Position numbers and translations under genes: made by a program. DNA of 55,635 nucleotides, taken from the NCBI RefSeq assembly GCF_000338875.1, contig NZ_AOMO01000020.1:1-55635 (forward strand), read 5' to 3'. Source of the stretch: Vibrio mimicus CAIM 602. GTDB taxonomy: Bacteria; Pseudomonadota; Gammaproteobacteria; Enterobacterales; Vibrionaceae. The notes below the pieces were generated by a model. That model was not told where the DNA came from and searched no databases. It was given only the letters and a program-made list of their open reading frames with translations. Positions 25,036-38,604 of this stretch are shown in pieces. Each line of letters begins with the position of its first letter. The stretch's first letter is position 1.

Positions 25036-25676
25036 GTTTAATTCTCTACGGTTATTGGCGTTCATCGGCAGCGTATCGGGTGCGAATTGCGCTGAACATC
25101 AAACAGTTGACCTATGAGTCGCGAGCTGTGCATCTCAGCAAAGACGGTGGGGAGCAGCATCACGCGACTTTTCACCACCTGAATCCTAGTGAATTGATCC
25201 CAGTGTTGATTGATGGTGAGTTTCATTTGAATCAATCGCTGGCGATTATTGAGTATCTGGATGAAATCTATCCTGAACCTCGTTTAATCCCCGCACGCGG
25301 TGCAGAGCGTTACCAAGTGAAGGCGCTTGCGCTTGATATTGCAGCCGATATCCATCCCATCAATAACTTGCGTATTTTGCAGTATCTCTCGGCGGAGTTA
25401 GCCGTATCGGAAGATCAAAAAAACACTTGGTATCGGCACTGGATTGACACTGGTTTTCGAGGCTTAGAAGAGAAATTGAGCCAAACGGCGGGCGAGTTCA
25501 GTGTGGGGAATCGGTTATCGTTGGTCGATGTTTGCTTAGTACCACAGGTGTACAATGCGGAGCGGTTTAATCTAGATATGAGTTGTTACCCCACTTTGCA
25601 ACGGGTGGCGGAAACATTGCGCGCATTACCCGCTTTTGTGAAGGCTGCGCCTGAAAATCAACCTGATGCCCATTGA
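25032..25676 (+). CDS. maiA: Maleylacetoacetate isomerase (zeta-class glutathione transferase)
   Basis: 214-residue GST-fold enzyme isomerising maleylacetoacetate to fumarylacetoacetate with glutathione. The zeta-class active-site motif is clear (YWRSSAAYRVRIALN, SS-x3-RVRIAL), as is PSELIPVLID-type thioredoxin-fold cis-proline region and NQSLAIIEYLDE. Last gene of the operon; its 3' end overlaps the convergent response-regulator gene by 19 bases, with no terminator hairpin between them. Confidence 0.95.
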   Translation: MSLILYGYWRSSAAYRVRIALNIKQLTYESRAVHLSKDGGEQHHATFHHLNPSELIPVLIDGEFHLNQSLAIIEYLDEIYPEPRLIPARGAERYQVKALALDIAADIHPINNLRILQYLSAELAVSEDQKNTWYRHWIDTGFRGLEEKLSQTAGEFSVGNRLSLVDVCLVPQVYNAERFNLDMSCYPTLQRVAETLRALPAFVKAAPENQPDAH

Positions 25677-26797
25677 GCTGGAGTCTGAGCGGTTATCTCA
25701 GGCTCCTCATCAGAAAATTGCTGCGCAATCGCGATGAAGTTCTGTTCTTCAGTCAAAAACGCTTCGATCACTTGTGGATCGAAGTGAGTGCCGCAGCCTT
25801 TTAAAATAATCGCTTTAGCTTCTTCGTGGCTCATGGGTTCTTTATAGACTCGCCGGCAAATCAAAGCATCATACACATCAGCGAGCGCCATCAAACGGGC
25901 ACTCAGAGGAATGTCTTCTCCTCTGAGTCCTTGCGGGTAGCCTGAACCGTCCCATTTTTCGTGGTGCCCCATGGCGATTTCTTTGGCTGCTTTGATGAGT
26001 TCAGTACAAGCACCAGAGAGTTTTTCTGCTTTTTCCAACGCGAGCTTACCCAAGAGTGCATGGTTGCGCATGATGGCGAATTCACTATCGGTCAATTTCC
26101 CCGGTTTGAGCAGAATATTATCGGGGATGCCGACTTTACCAATGTCATGCAATGGTGCTGCTTTAAAATAGGTATCTATGATTCTTGGCGTCAGGGCTTC
26201 ACGGTATCTGTCTGTCGTAGCCAAACGTTGGGCGAGCAGTTTGACATAGTGCTGAGTGCGTAGCAGATGGTTGCCAGTTTCAGGATCGCGCGTTTCGGCA
26301 AGGCTTGCCAGTGCAAACACAACCGCATCTTGCATTCGATCTAATTCGCTGGAACGGCGCAACACCTCAGTTTCCAGATAATCGTTTTGATTGAGCAGGA
26401 TGTCTTTAGAAAGCTTGTTTTGCAGGTGAGTTTGTACCCGTGATTTAAGCAAAGGTATGCTCACAGGTTTAAACACATAATCTACCGCGCCGAGTTCAAA
26501 ACCCAGTTGCTCATCTTCAGGGCTGCTTTTACCGGTAAGAAATATTACGGGGATGTTCTCTGTGTGCGCATTCTGCTTAATCTGGTGAATTACGTCATAG
26601 CCAGACATTTCTGGCATGACAATATCGAGCAACACGAGATCGATGGGATATTGTTCTAGAATTTCTAACGCCACTTTGCCGGAGCGTGCCGCTTTAATCC
26701 GATAGTACTGCGCCAAGCCTTGTGACATGAAGGCAATATTATCCGGTGAGTCATCGACAATCAGTATCGTGCATTGGGTCAAATCTTTCATTGACAT
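25658..26797 (-). CDS. HD-GYP domain response regulator
   Basis: Receiver domain (ILIVDDSPDN, phospho-acceptor aspartate in LVLLDIVMPEMSG, lysine in VFKPVS) followed by a complete HD-GYP phosphodiesterase domain (PLHDIGKVGIPDNIL, HHEKWDGSGYPQGL, ALADVYDALICRRVYKEP). It should degrade cyclic di-GMP when phosphorylated. I prefer the start giving MSMKDLTQ (AGGA about eight bases upstream, 379 residues); seven more codons are open upstream. Divergent from the hybrid kinase gene across about 120 bases, the natural phosphate donor. Corresponds in position to V. cholerae VC1348. Confidence 0.92.
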   Translation of the reverse strand: MSMKDLTQCTILIVDDSPDNIAFMSQGLAQYYRIKAARSGKVALEILEQYPIDLVLLDIVMPEMSGYDVIHQIKQNAHTENIPVIFLTGKSSPEDEQLGFELGAVDYVFKPVSIPLLKSRVQTHLQNKLSKDILLNQNDYLETEVLRRSSELDRMQDAVVFALASLAETRDPETGNHLLRTQHYVKLLAQRLATTDRYREALTPRIIDTYFKAAPLHDIGKVGIPDNILLKPGKLTDSEFAIMRNHALLGKLALEKAEKLSGACTELIKAAKEIAMGHHEKWDGSGYPQGLRGEDIPLSARLMALADVYDALICRRVYKEPMSHEEAKAIILKGCGTHFDPQVIEAFLTEEQNFIAIAQQFSDEEPEITAQTPAQWASG

Positions 26798-26918
26798 GCG
26801 AAATATCCTATCCATCACAAAGTTTAAGGATTTGAGATCAAAATGGCATCCATTGCTTAAACTATAGCTAAACTTTGGAAATTAGCTGCACAAAATCCTG
26901 TGTGAAGAAGGAGATAGC

Positions 26919-30896
<3,978 letters not shown>

Positions 30897-30913
30897 AGCG
30901 CGAAGCCTTGAGG

Positions 30914-30947
30914 AAAAAACACCTTGCTGCATCAAGCAGCAAGGTGT
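30914..30947 (-). terminator. Terminator of the peroxiredoxin gene
   Basis: Perfect 12-bp stem ACACCTTGCTGC/GCAGCAAGGTGT with loop ATCAA; T6 follows on the minus strand. It sits between convergent genes and may also help stop the kinase transcript. Confidence 0.92.
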
Positions 30948-30974
30948 CAGAAATTCGTCTGTTTCTAGAGTCGC

Positions 30975-31451
30975 TTAGAGACTTGCAAGAACAGTTTCAG
31001 CTTTGCTCAGCTCAAAGGTTTTTGGTGGTTCAACATTGAGTAAAGTCACCACATTGTTCTCGATCACCATAGCGTAACGCTGAGAACGAATACCACCAAA
31101 GTTACCGGTATCCATTTCAAGGCCTAGAGCCTTAGTGAAGCTGGCATCACCATCCGCAAGCATGAGAATTTCACTGGCATTTTGAGCTTCGCCCCATGCC
31201 TTCATCACGAATGCATCATTGACGGATACGCAAGCGATCAAATCAACACCTTTGTCTTTCAGTTTGTCGGCAAGAACAATGTAACCTGGTAAATGCGCTT
31301 CTGAGCACGTTGGGGTAAATGCACCCGGTACCGCAAACAGCACTACTTTTTTGTTAGCAAACAGGTTTTTTACTGAATGCGTTAGCGTGCCTTCGCTGGT
31401 TCTTTGGCTTAGCTGAACGTCTGGTAAAGTTTGTCCAATCTGAATCATCAT
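30975..31451 (-). CDS. Peroxiredoxin, Prx5 subfamily
   Basis: 158-residue AhpC/TSA thiol peroxidase. The peroxidatic cysteine lies in PGAFTPTCSEAHLPGY, and the conserved arginine and VSVNDAFVMKAWG region match the Prx5 (peroxiredoxin-5/AHP1) group. It reduces hydrogen peroxide or organic peroxides. No fused glutaredoxin domain is present, unlike the Haemophilus-type version; the reductant is therefore unknown. Two adjacent ATG codons follow AAGGA; the second gives a better spacing. Monocistronic with a strong terminator. Confidence 0.92.
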   Translation of the reverse strand: MMIQIGQTLPDVQLSQRTSEGTLTHSVKNLFANKKVVLFAVPGAFTPTCSEAHLPGYIVLADKLKDKGVDLIACVSVNDAFVMKAWGEAQNASEILMLADGDASFTKALGLEMDTGNFGGIRSQRYAMVIENNVVTLLNVEPPKTFELSKAETVLASL

Positions 31452-32067
31452 CTTTTCCTTAATTTCGGTAGGCAGATCCTGAAGACTTGAAGCCTTCGCT
31501 CAAGTCATTTAGGCATAAACAACTCTAGTGTAGTGCTTTACGAGCCAAACAAATACAGAGTGTTATTAGGGGTATAGCATAGCTTAAAGGTGGATTGTCG
31601 AGAGTTAAACCTACGCTAAGTTGAGCTCACTATTTCGATTGAGTTTTTAACGAAACTCGATGAGTTAGTTTATTTTTCATAATGCTTTGTGTGCGACAAA
31701 ATTGAAATAAACTCAGTGAATAGTGTGATCAGAAAATAGATAATTTACCGCTTTGATTGACGATCTCATAAAAAGTAATGAAACCTTGGCATCTTGGTGG
31801 ATGACAACTAGAAATGGAATTAAACCACGACCACGAAGGAATACCACCATTGCCAATCGACGTCAGTGATATCTCAAGTCACTTCAAAGATAAGTGAGTT
31901 TAGAAAGGCTAGTCATCAAATAACAAGAAACCCACACATCGTCGTTGGAAATGTGGTGTTTTGTATTGCTTCTAAAAAATGAGTACAAAATAAAATTATC
32001 CAGATTAATGCTGGAAATGGTTAAGACCAAACGGTCGGCATTTCTGGTGTGAAGGACAATTAGAATA
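31452..32067. other. 616-base intergenic region with no supported gene
   Basis: Separates the divergent peroxiredoxin and diguanylate cyclase genes. It holds a hairpin around 31636-31662 (GAGTTT-TTAACG-AAACTC core) and a 27-codon frame at 31814-31897 without an evident ribosome binding site. No cyclic di-GMP riboswitch of the GEMM type was recognised. Unusually long for this neighbourhood, so a small RNA or long leader is possible. Confidence 0.5.
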
Positions 32068-35004
32068 ATGAAAAGAATTAGGCTTTTGGCTTGCCGTTGG
32101 CTGCAGATGTGTACAGCGATCATGTTGCTACTCAGTTCATCTGCTTACGCTGTAGTGGAACATATTTCGGATTACTTTGTGGAAACCTGGACTTCTACTG
32201 ATGGTTTGCCACACAACAGTATTAATAGCGTAGCTCAGACACGCGATGGCTATTTATGGTTCGCAACGTGGGAGGGTGTGGTTCGCTACAACGGTCTCAA
32301 TTTTCAGCTGTTCGATCGTAGCCCACAAACCGGGATGGAAGATTCAGGCACTCGCACCTTATTACCTATGAGCAACAATGGCCTATTGGTTGGCGGTGCG
32401 CGAGGTAGCTTAACGCAAAGGCTCAGTTACGGTTGGCTTTCTTTTCGCTCGGCTCCCAGCTTGGTGAATGGCGCTCTCATCGATGAAAAGCAAAATCTGT
32501 GGTTAGCCATTGAAGGTTTAGGGGTCATGATTCGTCCTTATATCGGGGATGGTCAGTATGGCCCAGATCGTTGGTTACTAACGGATGTCAGCGCTTATCG
32601 ACTAGTGAAAAATCAGCAAGGCGTAGTGTTTGCAGCAACCGATAAAGGGCTATACCAATTTGATGATCAACAACCCTCGGTTGTTGAATTGCCCAAAGGT
32701 CGTTATCAGCGGATTAACTATATCTCCATCAGTTTGAATCAAGAGCTTGTGGTCGCAACAGATCATGGAGTTTGGGTTGCGGATACGGCAAGAGAGGGCT
32801 TTCAATCACTCTTTCCACCACTAGAGGAAGAAGTGGTGACTTTAGCCGAGCAAGACCGCGTCGGAAACTGGTGGATTGGCACCGTCAATCGTGGGATCGC
32901 CCGACTTAAGAATCAACAGCTGCAATTCTTAGAGCCTAATCGTGGCTTGCCGAATAGCCGTGTGTTGTCTTGGTATCAGGATATCGAAGGAAGCATATGG
33001 GTTGGTACAAATGCCGGCTTGATGCGTTTGCGTGATGCTCCTTTTATCAATATCAACTGTGATAAAGGTTTAATTGGTAACTATGTGCGTTCTCTACTGC
33101 CACTTGATGATCAACGCATCATGGTTGGAACCAGCAGTGGTTTAAGCATTATTGAAGATGGTTTAGCTCATAGCGCGATCAAGCCACACGTTGGCACTCG
33201 TCCTTCCGTATTGAGTTTAGCCAAATCCAGCACTGTAGAGGGTGGCGTTTGGGTTGGCAGCGTACAACGAGGGCTACTACTTTGGCAAAGCGGCTCATTA
33301 TCCCCAATTCTTGGTGAAAAAGATGGTCTGCCTAGTAATGAAGTGAGAGCCATAATTGAAGATGAACAGGGCAATCTTTGGATAGGTACGTCGGATGGCA
33401 TAGTCAAACGATCAGTTCAAGGGGAGCTCACGACTTACAATAAGAGCAACTCTCGGCTTCCTGACAACTACATCATGGCGTTGGCGATTGATGAAAAAAG
33501 GCGGCTATGGGTGGGTAGTGCAGTCGGAGTTGCTTATTTTGATGATCAAGGACAAATCCATCCGGTCGATCTCACCAAAATGGAACAGGCACAATATGTA
33601 TTTGGTTTCTATATGGAAGCGGATTACGTTTGGATGGCAACCGATCGTGGAATTGTTCGCTACCGACTGAGTGATGGTACAACATCTTTAATTGGTCGTG
33701 CTGCGGGGTTGCCGATTGATAAATTCTTCCAGATGCTGCGTGATAATGAGGGGCATGCTTGGTTATCAAGCAACCGAGGGATATGGAAACTGAATTATGA
33801 TCAGATGCTTGCGGTTGCCGATGGGATGAGCACTCAGCTCGAATTTGAGCACTTTGACGAAGGTGATGGAATGGCGACCAGTCAAGCGAATGGGGGGACT
33901 AACCCTGCGGCCGCCAGTCTACCAAGTGGAGAGCTCTATTTTGCGACGGCAAAAGGCGTCGCTAGTATTAAGGTCAAACGTTTACAACAATTGAGTGAAT
34001 TGCGTTTACCTGTGGTTTTGGAATCTGTCAGCTTTGATGGTGAGAATATTAATCCGGAGCAACAACAGATAGCTGAAGCAGGAACTAACCGAGTCAGTTT
34101 CGGTTATGTAGGCTTGGGTTTTGTGATGTCGGAACGCTTGCAGTATCGCACTAAGCTAGAAGGTTTCGATGAGGATTGGTCTTACCGAGGTCACAATACC
34201 TTGGCGGAGTACACCAACTTAGAACCGGGGAACTATCGCTTTTTTGTCAGCGCTCGTTATCCGTACGGTAAATGGAATGACGCGACCTACAGCTACTCAT
34301 TCACTATTGCTCCTCATTTCTGGCAGCGTAAAGAAGTCATCTTTATGTTGGGGATGTTAGTTGTCGCCTTGTTTATTTCCGTGGTGATGTGGCGTATCAG
34401 AACGCTGAAGAGGCGTGAGTGGTACTTAGTTGAGCAAGTAGCGCTTCAAACCCAAAAATTGCGTTTTCAGGCAGAAAAATTTGAAAGGCTGTCAAAAGAG
34501 GATGAGTTAACTGGACTTGCGAACCGTCGGGCGTTTGATGTGTATCTCAAACAGGCATTTTCGCGTGTTGATCACCCTGGACAACAAGTGAGTATTGGTT
34601 TGCTCGACATCGATCATTTCAAACAGATTAACGATCGTTATTCTCACATCATAGGTGATCAGGCGATTGTCGCGGTATCACAACAGTTACTCAAGTATGT
34701 TAGGGATAAGACTCGAGTGGCTCGCTGGGGCGGTGAAGAGTTTACGATTTTGTATGTGGGCGATCCCAAGGAAGCTTGGAGCTACTTCGAAAAACTGCGT
34801 TGCACGATAGAACAGGTCGATTTCTCCACCGTAGCTCCCGGACTTACTGTGACGGTAAGTGTGGGATTTGCGGATTCGCAACAGGCAGAGAGTTATGAGT
34901 CGGTGCTGAAATTAGCGGATCATGCACTGCTAACTGCAAAGAAACTCGGTCGTAACCGAGTGGTGAAAAGTGAAACGTGGCAAATAGAAAACGGTCTCAA
35001 TTGA
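32068..35004 (+). CDS. Diguanylate cyclase with Reg_prop beta-propeller and Y_Y_Y sensor
   Basis: 978 residues. Signal peptide about 1-28; roughly fourteen Reg_prop repeats (the recurring GYLWFATWEGVVRYNG, GSIWVGTNAGLMRLRD, GNLWIGTSDGIV patterns) form periplasmic beta-propellers; Y_Y_Y domain about 680-745; one helix about 755-772; coiled linker; GGDEF domain with GGEEF at 888-892. It makes cyclic di-GMP in the cytoplasm in response to a periplasmic ligand, plausibly a glycan or other polymer product as in hybrid two-component sensors with this architecture. No RxxD inhibitory site lies at the usual distance. Corresponds to V. cholerae VC1353. The nearest purine-rich Shine-Dalgarno site is far from the ATG. 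Confidence 0.92.
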   Translation: MKRIRLLACRWLQMCTAIMLLLSSSAYAVVEHISDYFVETWTSTDGLPHNSINSVAQTRDGYLWFATWEGVVRYNGLNFQLFDRSPQTGMEDSGTRTLLPMSNNGLLVGGARGSLTQRLSYGWLSFRSAPSLVNGALIDEKQNLWLAIEGLGVMIRPYIGDGQYGPDRWLLTDVSAYRLVKNQQGVVFAATDKGLYQFDDQQPSVVELPKGRYQRINYISISLNQELVVATDHGVWVADTAREGFQSLFPPLEEEVVTLAEQDRVGNWWIGTVNRGIARLKNQQLQFLEPNRGLPNSRVLSWYQDIEGSIWVGTNAGLMRLRDAPFININCDKGLIGNYVRSLLPLDDQRIMVGTSSGLSIIEDGLAHSAIKPHVGTRPSVLSLAKSSTVEGGVWVGSVQRGLLLWQSGSLSPILGEKDGLPSNEVRAIIEDEQGNLWIGTSDGIVKRSVQGELTTYNKSNSRLPDNYIMALAIDEKRRLWVGSAVGVAYFDDQGQIHPVDLTKMEQAQYVFGFYMEADYVWMATDRGIVRYRLSDGTTSLIGRAAGLPIDKFFQMLRDNEGHAWLSSNRGIWKLNYDQMLAVADGMSTQLEFEHFDEGDGMATSQANGGTNPAAASLPSGELYFATAKGVASIKVKRLQQLSELRLPVVLESVSFDGENINPEQQQIAEAGTNRVSFGYVGLGFVMSERLQYRTKLEGFDEDWSYRGHNTLAEYTNLEPGNYRFFVSARYPYGKWNDATYSYSFTIAPHFWQRKEVIFMLGMLVVALFISVVMWRIRTLKRREWYLVEQVALQTQKLRFQAEKFERLSKEDELTGLANRRAFDVYLKQAFSRVDHPGQQVSIGLLDIDHFKQINDRYSHIIGDQAIVAVSQQLLKYVRDKTRVARWGGEEFTILYVGDPKEAWSYFEKLRCTIEQVDFSTVAPGLTVTVSVGFADSQQAESYESVLKLADHALLTAKKLGRNRVVKSETWQIENGLN

Positions 35005-35013
35005 GACCGTTTA
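34988..35013. terminator. Bidirectional terminator overlapping the diguanylate cyclase stop codon
   Basis: AAACGGTCTC-AATT-GAGACCGTTT; the TGA stop (35002-35004) is inside the hairpin. A run precedes and T run follows, so it serves both this gene and convergent rlmI. Confidence 0.8.
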
Positions 35014-35029
35014 TACATCTATTCTTTGC

Positions 35030-36223
35030 TTACAGAACCTTACAAGCGAAGCCTTTCAGGTAGAAGCCTTCAGGGTAAGCTGTGTCAGTTGGGTGATCAG
35101 CCGCTTGCTCAAAGCGCTCCACAAATTTTACATCACGACCCGCATCAAGTGCTGCATCAGCAATGATTTTCTGGAACAGCACTTGGTCCATCAAACCAGA
35201 ACAAGAGTAAGTCAGCAGTGTGCCACCTGGTTTTAGAATCTGCATCGCCAGCATATTGATGTCTTTGTAACCGCGACATGCGCCATCAAGTTGAGCTTTA
35301 GATTCAGCAAATTTCGGCGGATCCATTACCACAACATCAAAACGTGTACCTTGGTCACGATACTCGCGCAGCAGTTTAAATACATCAGCGTTTAAGAAAA
35401 CCGCTCGTTTTTTACTGATATCAAATTCGTTCAATTCTGCATTGAGTTTTGCAGTATCCAAAGCAGGTTGAGATACATCGGCGTTGATCACACGTTTGGC
35501 TCCACCTTTAAGTGCGTATAAGCCAAAACCACCGGTGTAAGAGAAACAGTTCAAGACTTCTTTGTCTTTTACGTATTTCATGGATTGGAAACGGCTGTCT
35601 CGCTGATCCAGATAGAAACCTGTTTTATGTCCACCCACAATATCAACGCTGATCTTGACGCCATTTTCTTCAATGACTACCGATTTGGGTGGTAATTCAC
35701 CATGAAGTACACCAACGCGCTCTTCCAAACCTTCTTTCTTACGTACCGCAACATCGGAACGCTCATAGATATGGCACTCAGGGAAGCAGTGAACTAATGC
35801 TTCAACTAAGGTTTGCTTTTGGTATTCCGCACCAGCACTCAGTAACTGACAAACGAGATAATCTTGATATTTGTCGATAGTAATACCCGGCAAACCGTCA
35901 GATTCTGCAGCAATTAAGCGATAACCGGTTAAGCCATCACGCTCAATAATATCGTTACGCAGAAGTTGTGCTTGTTCGATGCGCTTAATGAAGAAATCAC
36001 GATCGATCGGCTGTTGCTCGAAGCTCCACACGCGTGCGGTAATTTGTGAATGCGGTGAGTAGGCGGCTTTCGCTAACCATTTACCCTCAAAGGAATAAAC
36101 ATCGACGGTTTCACCCAACTCAGGAGTCCCTTCGACTTTGCTGATACCACGAGAAAAGATCCATGGATGTTTACGACGCAAAGATTTGTCACGGCCTTTG
36201 ACCAAATAAATTGCAGGAGTCAT
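35030..36223 (-). CDS. rlmI: 23S rRNA (cytosine-1962 C5) methyltransferase RlmI
   Basis: 397 residues from the ATG giving [15 protein letters not shown], which aligns with the usual N-terminus; 21 more codons are open upstream. N-terminal PUA domain (about 1-75), then an SAM-dependent Rossmann methyltransferase: [17 protein letters not shown] (SAM motif I), [13 protein letters not shown] (motif IV) and LLTYSCSG with the catalytic cysteine. It methylates C1962 of 23S rRNA. Monocistronic. Confidence 0.92.
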   Translation of the reverse strand: MTPAIYLVKGRDKSLRRKHPWIFSRGISKVEGTPELGETVDVYSFEGKWLAKAAYSPHSQITARVWSFEQQPIDRDFFIKRIEQAQLLRNDIIERDGLTGYRLIAAESDGLPGITIDKYQDYLVCQLLSAGAEYQKQTLVEALVHCFPECHIYERSDVAVRKKEGLEERVGVLHGELPPKSVVIEENGVKISVDIVGGHKTGFYLDQRDSRFQSMKYVKDKEVLNCFSYTGGFGLYALKGGAKRVINADVSQPALDTAKLNAELNEFDISKKRAVFLNADVFKLLREYRDQGTRFDVVVMDPPKFAESKAQLDGACRGYKDINMLAMQILKPGGTLLTYSCSGLMDQVLFQKIIADAALDAGRDVKFVERFEQAADHPTDTAYPEGFYLKGFACKVL

Positions 36224-36284
36224 TACGCTACTCAGATGGAAATACAAATGGGCGGCTATTGTCGTGGAACTGAATAAGAAAAGC

Positions 36285-36313
36285 AAAAGAAAAGAGCCGC
36301 GATAAGCGGCTCT
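36285..36313 (-). terminator. Terminator of the chemoreceptor gene
   Basis: AGAGCCGC-GATAA-GCGGCTCT, followed on the minus strand by TTTTCTTTTG. It lies five bases past the chemoreceptor stop. Confidence 0.9.
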
Positions 36314-36317
36314 GGTA

Positions 36318-37721
36318 CTAGGCTTTCAGCCCGGTCAGTAAACGTTCTAATTGATCGCTTTGCTGACGTAATTGCTTGATCGTTTGTGTGGTGGATTGGA
36401 TGGTTTTATGAATACCCGATGCTTGTTCGCGAATTTCTTCCACGCTGGCTGCAATATTATCGGCAACCACGCCTTGCTCTTCGGCTGCGGTAGCAATTTG
36501 CACGCTACTGTCGGAAATCGACTGGTTTTTCTGAGCAAGGGAGTTAATTTCACCGCTGACTTCACTCATCAGATGGTGGCCTTGGTTAGCACTCGCCACA
36601 GTAACGTCCATCAATTTGGTCAGAGATTGGCTATTGCGCTGTAACGCCTCAATCATGGATTGAATTTCAACCGTTGCGCTTTGCGTTCTTCCTGCGAGAG
36701 CGCGTACTTCATCTGCCACGACAGCAAAACCACGCCCTTGTTCACCCGCACGAGCTGCTTCAATGGCAGCGTTCAGCGCTAACAGGTTGGTTTGCTCGGA
36801 GATGGCGTTGATGGTTGTGACCACAGCATCAATTTGCGCTGCGTTACTATCAAGCTCAGTTACAGCGTGAGAGGCGGAACCTATTTCGCGAGCGAGTTGT
36901 CCTACTGACGTCAGAGTTTGCGTGACTTTTGCCTGCCCGCTATTCGCTACTCGTTTGGCTTCTTCCGTTTGTTGGCTTGAATCATGGGCGAGGCCAGCCA
37001 CTTCTCGGATTGTTGAAGCCATTTGTTCTGTAGCACTGGCGAGTGAGTTGAGATGCTCTTGCTGGCTCTCTGAGGCACTTGCGCTGCTTTGCGCGGAAAG
37101 GTTAAGGTCAGAACTGATTTGCTGCATGAGCGCTACAGATTCTTGAATCGAGTGAACGAGTTTTTGTTCTCGCTGTGCCACTTTATCAAAAGTAATCGCA
37201 ATTTCGCTGAACTCATCACGCACTGGGAAATAGTTCATACGATAGGTCAAATCACCTTTTCCTAGTGTTTCAAGCGCCTTATGCAAAGAGTACATGGCTC
37301 CGCCAATGAACGTCATGATGTAGTAAACACCTGCTGCCATCACCAGTAAAGTCACACCAATGACCAACCAATGATGCCAAGTTAAGGTATGCCACAAGTC
37401 GACATCATGCAAAGTGGTTAAGCCAAATGCACCATCCATAACGGAGATCGCATTTGCACCATTGCCAAAGGCAATAGTGCTAGAGTTGGCTATTATTGAA
37501 GAGACTTGTTGTTGGGAGAGCGAACCCGCTTCAATCAGATCTTTCATCAGCAGCAATTCTTGGCGATACAGTTGCTGAAGCATGAGATCGGCAGCACTGT
37601 CTAATACGAGAGTGACGATAATCAGTGCCAACATAGGGAGTAAAAACAGCAGATAGAATTTCTCTTGGATTTTGAGATGGATGAGGTATTTGTCTATCCA
37701 ACGAAAAGGGATCTCTTTCAT
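36318..37721 (-). CDS. Methyl-accepting chemotaxis protein with a minimal periplasmic domain
   Basis: 467 residues: helix 1 about 18-42, a short periplasmic stretch of only about 75 residues, helix 2 about 118-140, HAMP, then the coiled-coil signalling domain with the invariant hairpin tip ([20 protein letters not shown], then [20 protein letters not shown]). It should signal to CheA/CheW. The tiny sensory part suggests it senses through the membrane, through another protein, or a signal such as energy state. No C-terminal CheR pentapeptide. Confidence 0.93.
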   Translation of the reverse strand: MKEIPFRWIDKYLIHLKIQEKFYLLFLLPMLALIIVTLVLDSAADLMLQQLYRQELLLMKDLIEAGSLSQQQVSSIIANSSTIAFGNGANAISVMDGAFGLTTLHDVDLWHTLTWHHWLVIGVTLLVMAAGVYYIMTFIGGAMYSLHKALETLGKGDLTYRMNYFPVRDEFSEIAITFDKVAQREQKLVHSIQESVALMQQISSDLNLSAQSSASASESQQEHLNSLASATEQMASTIREVAGLAHDSSQQTEEAKRVANSGQAKVTQTLTSVGQLAREIGSASHAVTELDSNAAQIDAVVTTINAISEQTNLLALNAAIEAARAGEQGRGFAVVADEVRALAGRTQSATVEIQSMIEALQRNSQSLTKLMDVTVASANQGHHLMSEVSGEINSLAQKNQSISDSSVQIATAAEEQGVVADNIAASVEEIREQASGIHKTIQSTTQTIKQLRQQSDQLERLLTGLKA

Positions 37722-37809
37722 ATTTTACGGCTCGTGTTCTGGTGAATAGGGCATCAGAAGGGTTATGAGATGCGGAGTATATCACTCGGCAGATTAAGGG
37801 GTTAAGGCG

Positions 37810-38085
37810 ATGGTAACAAAATGCGACAGATTCATAGTGTCCGGACATGTGCAAGGGGTAGGGTTTCGCTACCATACTTCTCATCAAGGCCTGAAATTGG
37901 GTTTGACTGGCTACGCAAAAAACCTCAATTCTGGTGATGTAGAAGTCGTGGCGTGCGGCTTGCCTGAAAAGCTAGATGAATTCTACATATGGTTGCAAGA
38001 TGGCCCCAAAACGGCCAGCGTCAAACAAGTGATTCGCTCAAGCTGCGAGCTAGAAAGAGTTTATCCGGGATTTGAAATTCTTTAA
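37810..38085 (+). CDS. acyP: Acylphosphatase
   Basis: 91-residue small enzyme hydrolysing acyl phosphates such as 1,3-bisphosphoglycerate or carbamoyl phosphate. Signature 1 [12 protein letters not shown] contains the catalytic arginine; signature 2 [16 protein letters not shown] contains the catalytic asparagine. Full length. Divergent from the chemoreceptor gene; convergent with tusE. Confidence 0.96.
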   Translation: MVTKCDRFIVSGHVQGVGFRYHTSHQGLKLGLTGYAKNLNSGDVEVVACGLPEKLDEFYIWLQDGPKTASVKQVIRSSCELERVYPGFEIL

Positions 38086-38094
38086 TGGCAATAT

Positions 38095-38126
38095 AAAAAG
38101 GCGAAGCCGCTTTCACTGACTTCGCC
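38095..38126 (-). terminator. Terminator of tusE
   Basis: GGCGAAG (38100-38106) with CTTCGCC (38120-38126); on the minus strand T5 follows. On the plus strand there is no good T run, so it mainly serves tusE. Confidence 0.75.
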
Positions 38127-38161
38127 CTATTCATTGTTCAGTTTTGTGTTTTGCTTAAGAG

Positions 38162-38491
38162 TTACAAGCACTTGGCGGGCTTTGGCAAGCCTGCAAGTTT
38201 AGTGGCCTGTTTGGCAGGACCTTTGGGAAAAAGCTTAAACAGGTATTTGCTGTTGCCTTTTTCTGGGCCGTGTTCTTTTTCCATTGCTTTCACCAGCATA
38301 CGAATCGCGGGCGAGGTTTTAAACTCTTCATAAAAGCGACGAACAAAGTGGACAACTTCTAAATGAGCTTCAGTCAGCTCAATCCCTTCTTGTTCTGCCA
38401 GCAGAGCGATCATTCCTTCTTCCCATTGGGTAAAGTCGAGAAGGTAACCCTGAGCATCGATTTCGATAGTTTGGCCTTGGTATTCAAGCAT
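38162..38491 (-). CDS. tusE: Sulfurtransferase TusE (DsrC family)
   Basis: 109 residues from the ATG giving [12 protein letters not shown], the standard TusE length; an upstream in-frame extension is not conserved-looking. TusE takes the persulfide sulfur from TusBCD and passes it to MnmA for 2-thiouridine in tRNA. The family features [35 protein letters not shown] and the penultimate cysteine (KCL end) are all present. Confidence 0.95.
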   Translation of the reverse strand: MLEYQGQTIEIDAQGYLLDFTQWEEGMIALLAEQEGIELTEAHLEVVHFVRRFYEEFKTSPAIRMLVKAMEKEHGPEKGNSKYLFKLFPKGPAKQATKLAGLPKPAKCL

Positions 38492-38554
38492 GATGAGTTT
38501 CTGTGGTTGGAAATTTTCGCATAGGGTAGCGAAGCTCAAGGCATGGCTCAAGCA

Positions 38555-38583
38555 CAAAAAAGCCCGATGAAATTATCGGGCTT
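38555..38583 (-). terminator. Terminator of the yccA-like gene
   Basis: AAGCCCGAT (38560-38568) with ATCGGGCTT (38575-38583), loop GAAATT; T6 on the minus strand. It lies in the leader of tusE. Confidence 0.9.
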
Positions 38584-38604
38584 AAGGATAAACAATCTAA
38601 CGAA

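Noticed and set aside
31814..31897. 27-codon frame upstream of the beta-propeller cyclase
   Set aside because: Too short, no Shine-Dalgarno, no conservation evidence available.
31452..32067. Cyclic di-GMP (GEMM) riboswitch before the cyclase
   Set aside because: None of the conserved GEMM sequence blocks could be found.
31884..32123. Minus-strand 79-codon frame overlapping the cyclase start
   Set aside because: Overlaps the promoter and signal peptide of a clear gene, with no ribosome binding site; AT-rich chance frame.
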